7,768 bases of DNA, from the NCBI GenBank assembly GCA_023416515.1, contig JAEZHP010000032.1:1-7768 (forward strand), in the 5' to 3' direction. The first letter of the stretch is position 1, and every line of letters starts with the position of its first letter. Positions 6,510 to 7,768 of the stretch are shown here, piece after piece. The translations under genes were made by a program, and so were the position numbers. The notes below the pieces were generated by a model that did no database searches, was not told the origin of the DNA, and saw only the letters and a program-made list of their open reading frames with translations. Source of the DNA: Pseudomonadota bacterium (GTDB taxonomy: Bacteria > Pseudomonadota > Alphaproteobacteria > Sphingomonadales > Sphingomonadaceae).

Positions 6510-6992
6510 ATGACCGATCCCATCCCAATCTCGACCATCGCCAACCTCATCCAGCTGTCGATCGCGCCGGTCTTCCTCCTGGCGGGTGTGGGAGCGATCC
6601 TCAACGTCATGGCGACCCGGTTGTCGCGAGTCGTCGACCGGGTGCGATGGCTGGAGGCGGAGTTCGCGGGCACATCCGAGCTTCAGCAGCGGCTCGCCCG
6701 CGCCGAGCTCAGCCGGCTCGGCAGACGGATGAAGCTGATCAACTGGGCGCTCAGCGCGGTCACCGCCGGCGCTCTGACGGTCTGTCTGGTCGTCGCAATC
6801 CTGTTCATCGGCGGCCTGGTCGACTGGAGCGTCGGCAACGTCATCGCCTTGCTCTATGTCCTCACCATGGTCCTGCTCGTGACCGGGCTTGTCCTGTTCC
6901 TCCTCGAGGTGCGCCTCGCGTCGCGGAACCTGCGGGTTCGCTACGAACTGCTCGACCTCGACCTTAACGGCGGCCCGACGGGAGGCGTCTGA
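6510..6992 (+). CDS. DUF2721 family inner-membrane protein
   Basis: A 160-residue protein matching the DUF2721 family of uncharacterised small membrane proteins. The diagnostic stretch is at residues 13-45: IQLSIAPVFLLAGVGAILN followed by the basic segment RLSRVVDRVR. Predicted membrane helices are about 12-34, 77-102 and 107-133. The region between the first and second (40-75) is charged, Arg/Glu-rich and probably helical and cytoplasmic; the C-terminal tail is also charged. No catalytic residues are evident. The start is the ATG at 6510 (MTDPIPIS), closely preceded by GGGAAGGA; an upstream in-frame extension exists but overlaps the divergent gene and lacks family similarity. The divergent gap to the beta-lactamase-family gene is 90 bases. 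The function of the family is unknown to me, so none is assigned. Confidence 0.9.
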   Translation: MTDPIPISTIANLIQLSIAPVFLLAGVGAILNVMATRLSRVVDRVRWLEAEFAGTSELQQRLARAELSRLGRRMKLINWALSAVTAGALTVCLVVAILFIGGLVDWSVGNVIALLYVLTMVLLVTGLVLFLLEVRLASRNLRVRYELLDLDLNGGPTGGV

Positions 6993-7001
6993 ACGTTCCG
7001 T

Positions 7002-7016
7002 CGAGCATAAGGCTCG
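7002..7016 (+). terminator. Weak stem-loop after the DUF2721 gene
   Basis: CGAGC-ATAAG-GCTCG forms a five-base-pair stem with a five-base loop, ten bases after the DUF2721 stop. A T-G wobble and one more G-C pair could extend it. There is no T-run behind it, so it is at best a weak or factor-assisted terminator. Confidence 0.25.
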
Positions 7017-7053
7017 GCTCGTCGCACCCGACACTAACGATAGTTAACGCCCC

Positions 7054-7078
7054 GGAACGGTCCGCGCCAGCGACGGTT
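7054..7078 (+). promoter_or_regulatory. Candidate EcfG-type (general stress) promoter
   Basis: GGAAC at 7054-7058 and GGTT at 7075-7078 are separated by 16 bases. The known alphaproteobacterial general-stress sigma factor (EcfG) consensus is GGAAC-N16/17-CGTT, so this site has a perfect -35 and one mismatch in the -10. It lies 74 bases before the ATG of the glycine-zipper lipoprotein, in the only same-direction intergenic gap of the window (6993-7151), on the correct strand. No comparable sigma-70 site was found there. The match is short and the mismatch is in a conserved base, so this is only a candidate. Confidence 0.35.
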
Positions 7079-7151
7079 CACCTGATCGCAGACCGCCGGC
7101 GCGCTGCCGTTGCCGGCCTGTGTCACTGCCTCTGTCAGGGAGTATTCAAAT

Positions 7152-7724
7152 ATGCGGAAGTCAGTCCTTGCCGTCCTGTTGGCCGGCTCGATGTCGCTCG
7201 GCGCGTGCGCCACGACGGCCCATGAAGATGCGATGCTGCGGGGCGCCGGCACCGGCGCTGCGATCGGCGCCGTCGGTGGTGCCGGCGTTGGCGCCCTTGC
7301 CGGCGATCCGATCGCCGGTGCTGCGATCGGCGCTGCGATCGGCGGTCTCGCCGGCGCGGTGTGGGTCGACGCCAACAATGACGGCTATGTCGACGGCTAT
7401 ACCCGTGGCGGCCAATATTATGCCGGGACCCCGGCTGGCTGGGATCCGGCGACCCGCCGCGCCTGCCAGAACGTGCTTGGCACTGCGGCGACCGGTGCCG
7501 GCCTCGGCGCGGTCGGCGGTGCCGGTGTCGGCGCTGCGACCGGTTTCGGCACGCTTGAAGGCGCGATCGCCGGCGCGGTCGTCGGCGGAATCGCCGGAGC
7601 GGTCTGGGCGGACTCCAATAATGACGGCTGCGTCGACGGTTACACCCGTGGCGGCCAATATTATCAAGGCGTTCCGCAGCAGCCGGTCTATCAGGCTCCG
7701 GTGCGGCGCGGCGAGCGCGGCTGA
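7152..7724 (+). CDS. Glycine-zipper lipoprotein with duplicated calcium-loop-like unit
   Basis: A 190-residue secreted lipoprotein. The signal peptide ends in the lipobox LGAC with C19 as the lipidated cysteine, which suggests membrane anchoring on the periplasmic side. The mature part is two tandem copies of one unit (residues 34-94 and 114-175). Each has a Gly/Ala-rich segment with GxxxG-type spacing (glycine zipper, as in outer-membrane 2TM lipoproteins), then an acidic loop: D73-A-N75-N-D77-G-Y-V-D81 in copy 1 and D154-S-N156-N-D158-G-C-V-D162 in copy 2, then TRGGQYY. The loops resemble DxNxDGxxD calcium sites of EF-hand/dockerin type, but have Thr instead of Glu at position 12. The linker (95-113) and copy 2 have one Cys each (C105, C160). 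The tail is Gln/Pro/Arg-rich. Start: ATG 7152 with GGGAG at 7138-7142, nine bases away. An in-frame upstream start at 7110 is less likely because it would displace the signal peptide. Role presumed structural in the envelope; not known. Confidence 0.85.
   Translation: MRKSVLAVLLAGSMSLGACATTAHEDAMLRGAGTGAAIGAVGGAGVGALAGDPIAGAAIGAAIGGLAGAVWVDANNDGYVDGYTRGGQYYAGTPAGWDPATRRACQNVLGTAATGAGLGAVGGAGVGAATGFGTLEGAIAGAVVGGIAGAVWADSNNDGCVDGYTRGGQYYQGVPQQPVYQAPVRRGERG
7251..7433 (+). repeat. In-gene tandem duplication, copy 1
   Basis: Codes for residues 34-94 of the glycine-zipper lipoprotein. It matches copy 2 at 7491-7676 over its full length with a single-codon length difference in the middle. The last part (7401-7421) is identical over 21 bases to 7644-7664, giving a repeat period of 243 bases (81 codons) there. 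Confidence 0.8.
7491..7676 (+). repeat. In-gene tandem duplication, copy 2
   Basis: Codes for residues 114-175 of the same lipoprotein. GAVGGAGVGA and VDGYTRGGQYY are exactly conserved with copy 1, while the middle of the glycine-rich segment has drifted (ALAGDPIAG versus ATGFGTLEG). The divergence shows an old duplication, not an assembly error. Confidence 0.8.
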
Positions 7725-7768
7725 TCGTCTGATTGGTGGGAGAGGGCGGGGGGGGGGGGGGGGGCGGG
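7725..7768. other. Contig-end segment with 17-base G run
   Basis: After the last stop codon only 44 bases remain. They end in G-rich sequence including an unbroken run of 17 G (7748-7764), then C and GGG. No gene, terminator or other element is recognisable. The run looks more like a sequencing artefact than real DNA. Confidence 0.6.

Overview
The window is GC-rich (roughly two thirds G+C by eye) and reads as ordinary chromosomal DNA of an alphaproteobacterium, most likely a sphingomonad (Sphingomonadales). The main reasons are the UvrC protein, whose N-terminal extension before the GIY-YIG domain resembles sphingomonad UvrC, the third-position GC bias, and a set of small lipoproteins of the sort common in that order. 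The assignment is from memory of protein families, not from a search. The 3' edge ends in a run of 17 G, which suggests it is a contig end with an unreliable last ~20-30 bases.

Layout, left to right: (1) 33-653, minus: a small protein with a complete nucleotidyltransferase-fold active-site pattern, probably starting at TTG. (2) 688-2610, plus: uvrC, the excinuclease nuclease subunit, with all its domains. Its start lies only 34 bases from the start of the divergent gene 1. (3) 2614-3456, minus: an unrecognised lipoprotein, convergent with uvrC with a 3-base gap. (4) 3550-4866, plus: an SLC13/CitMHS-type membrane permease. (5) 4863-6419, minus: a serine beta-lactamase/S12-family lipoprotein with a C-terminal beta domain; its stop overlaps the permease stop by 4 bases. 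(6) 6510-6992, plus: a DUF2721 three-helix membrane protein. (7) 7152-7724, plus: a glycine-zipper lipoprotein made of two tandem copies of a glycine-zipper plus calcium-loop-like unit. Coding density is high, and genes 1-6 alternate strand, so only genes 6 and 7 point the same way, and those are separated by about 160 bases with a possible promoter. There is no evident multi-gene operon.

Functionally, uvrC is a cytoplasmic DNA-repair gene. The other recognisable products are mostly cell-envelope proteins: three predicted lipoproteins and two inner-membrane proteins. I see no CRISPR array, tRNA, rRNA, insertion sequence, phage gene, toxin-antitoxin pair or secondary-metabolite cluster, and I do not think the window contains a new multi-gene system. 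The points most worth a second look are the internally duplicated glycine-zipper/calcium-loop lipoprotein and its candidate general-stress (EcfG-type) promoter, the orphan nucleotidyltransferase-like protein with its TTG start, and the unidentified four-cysteine lipoprotein.
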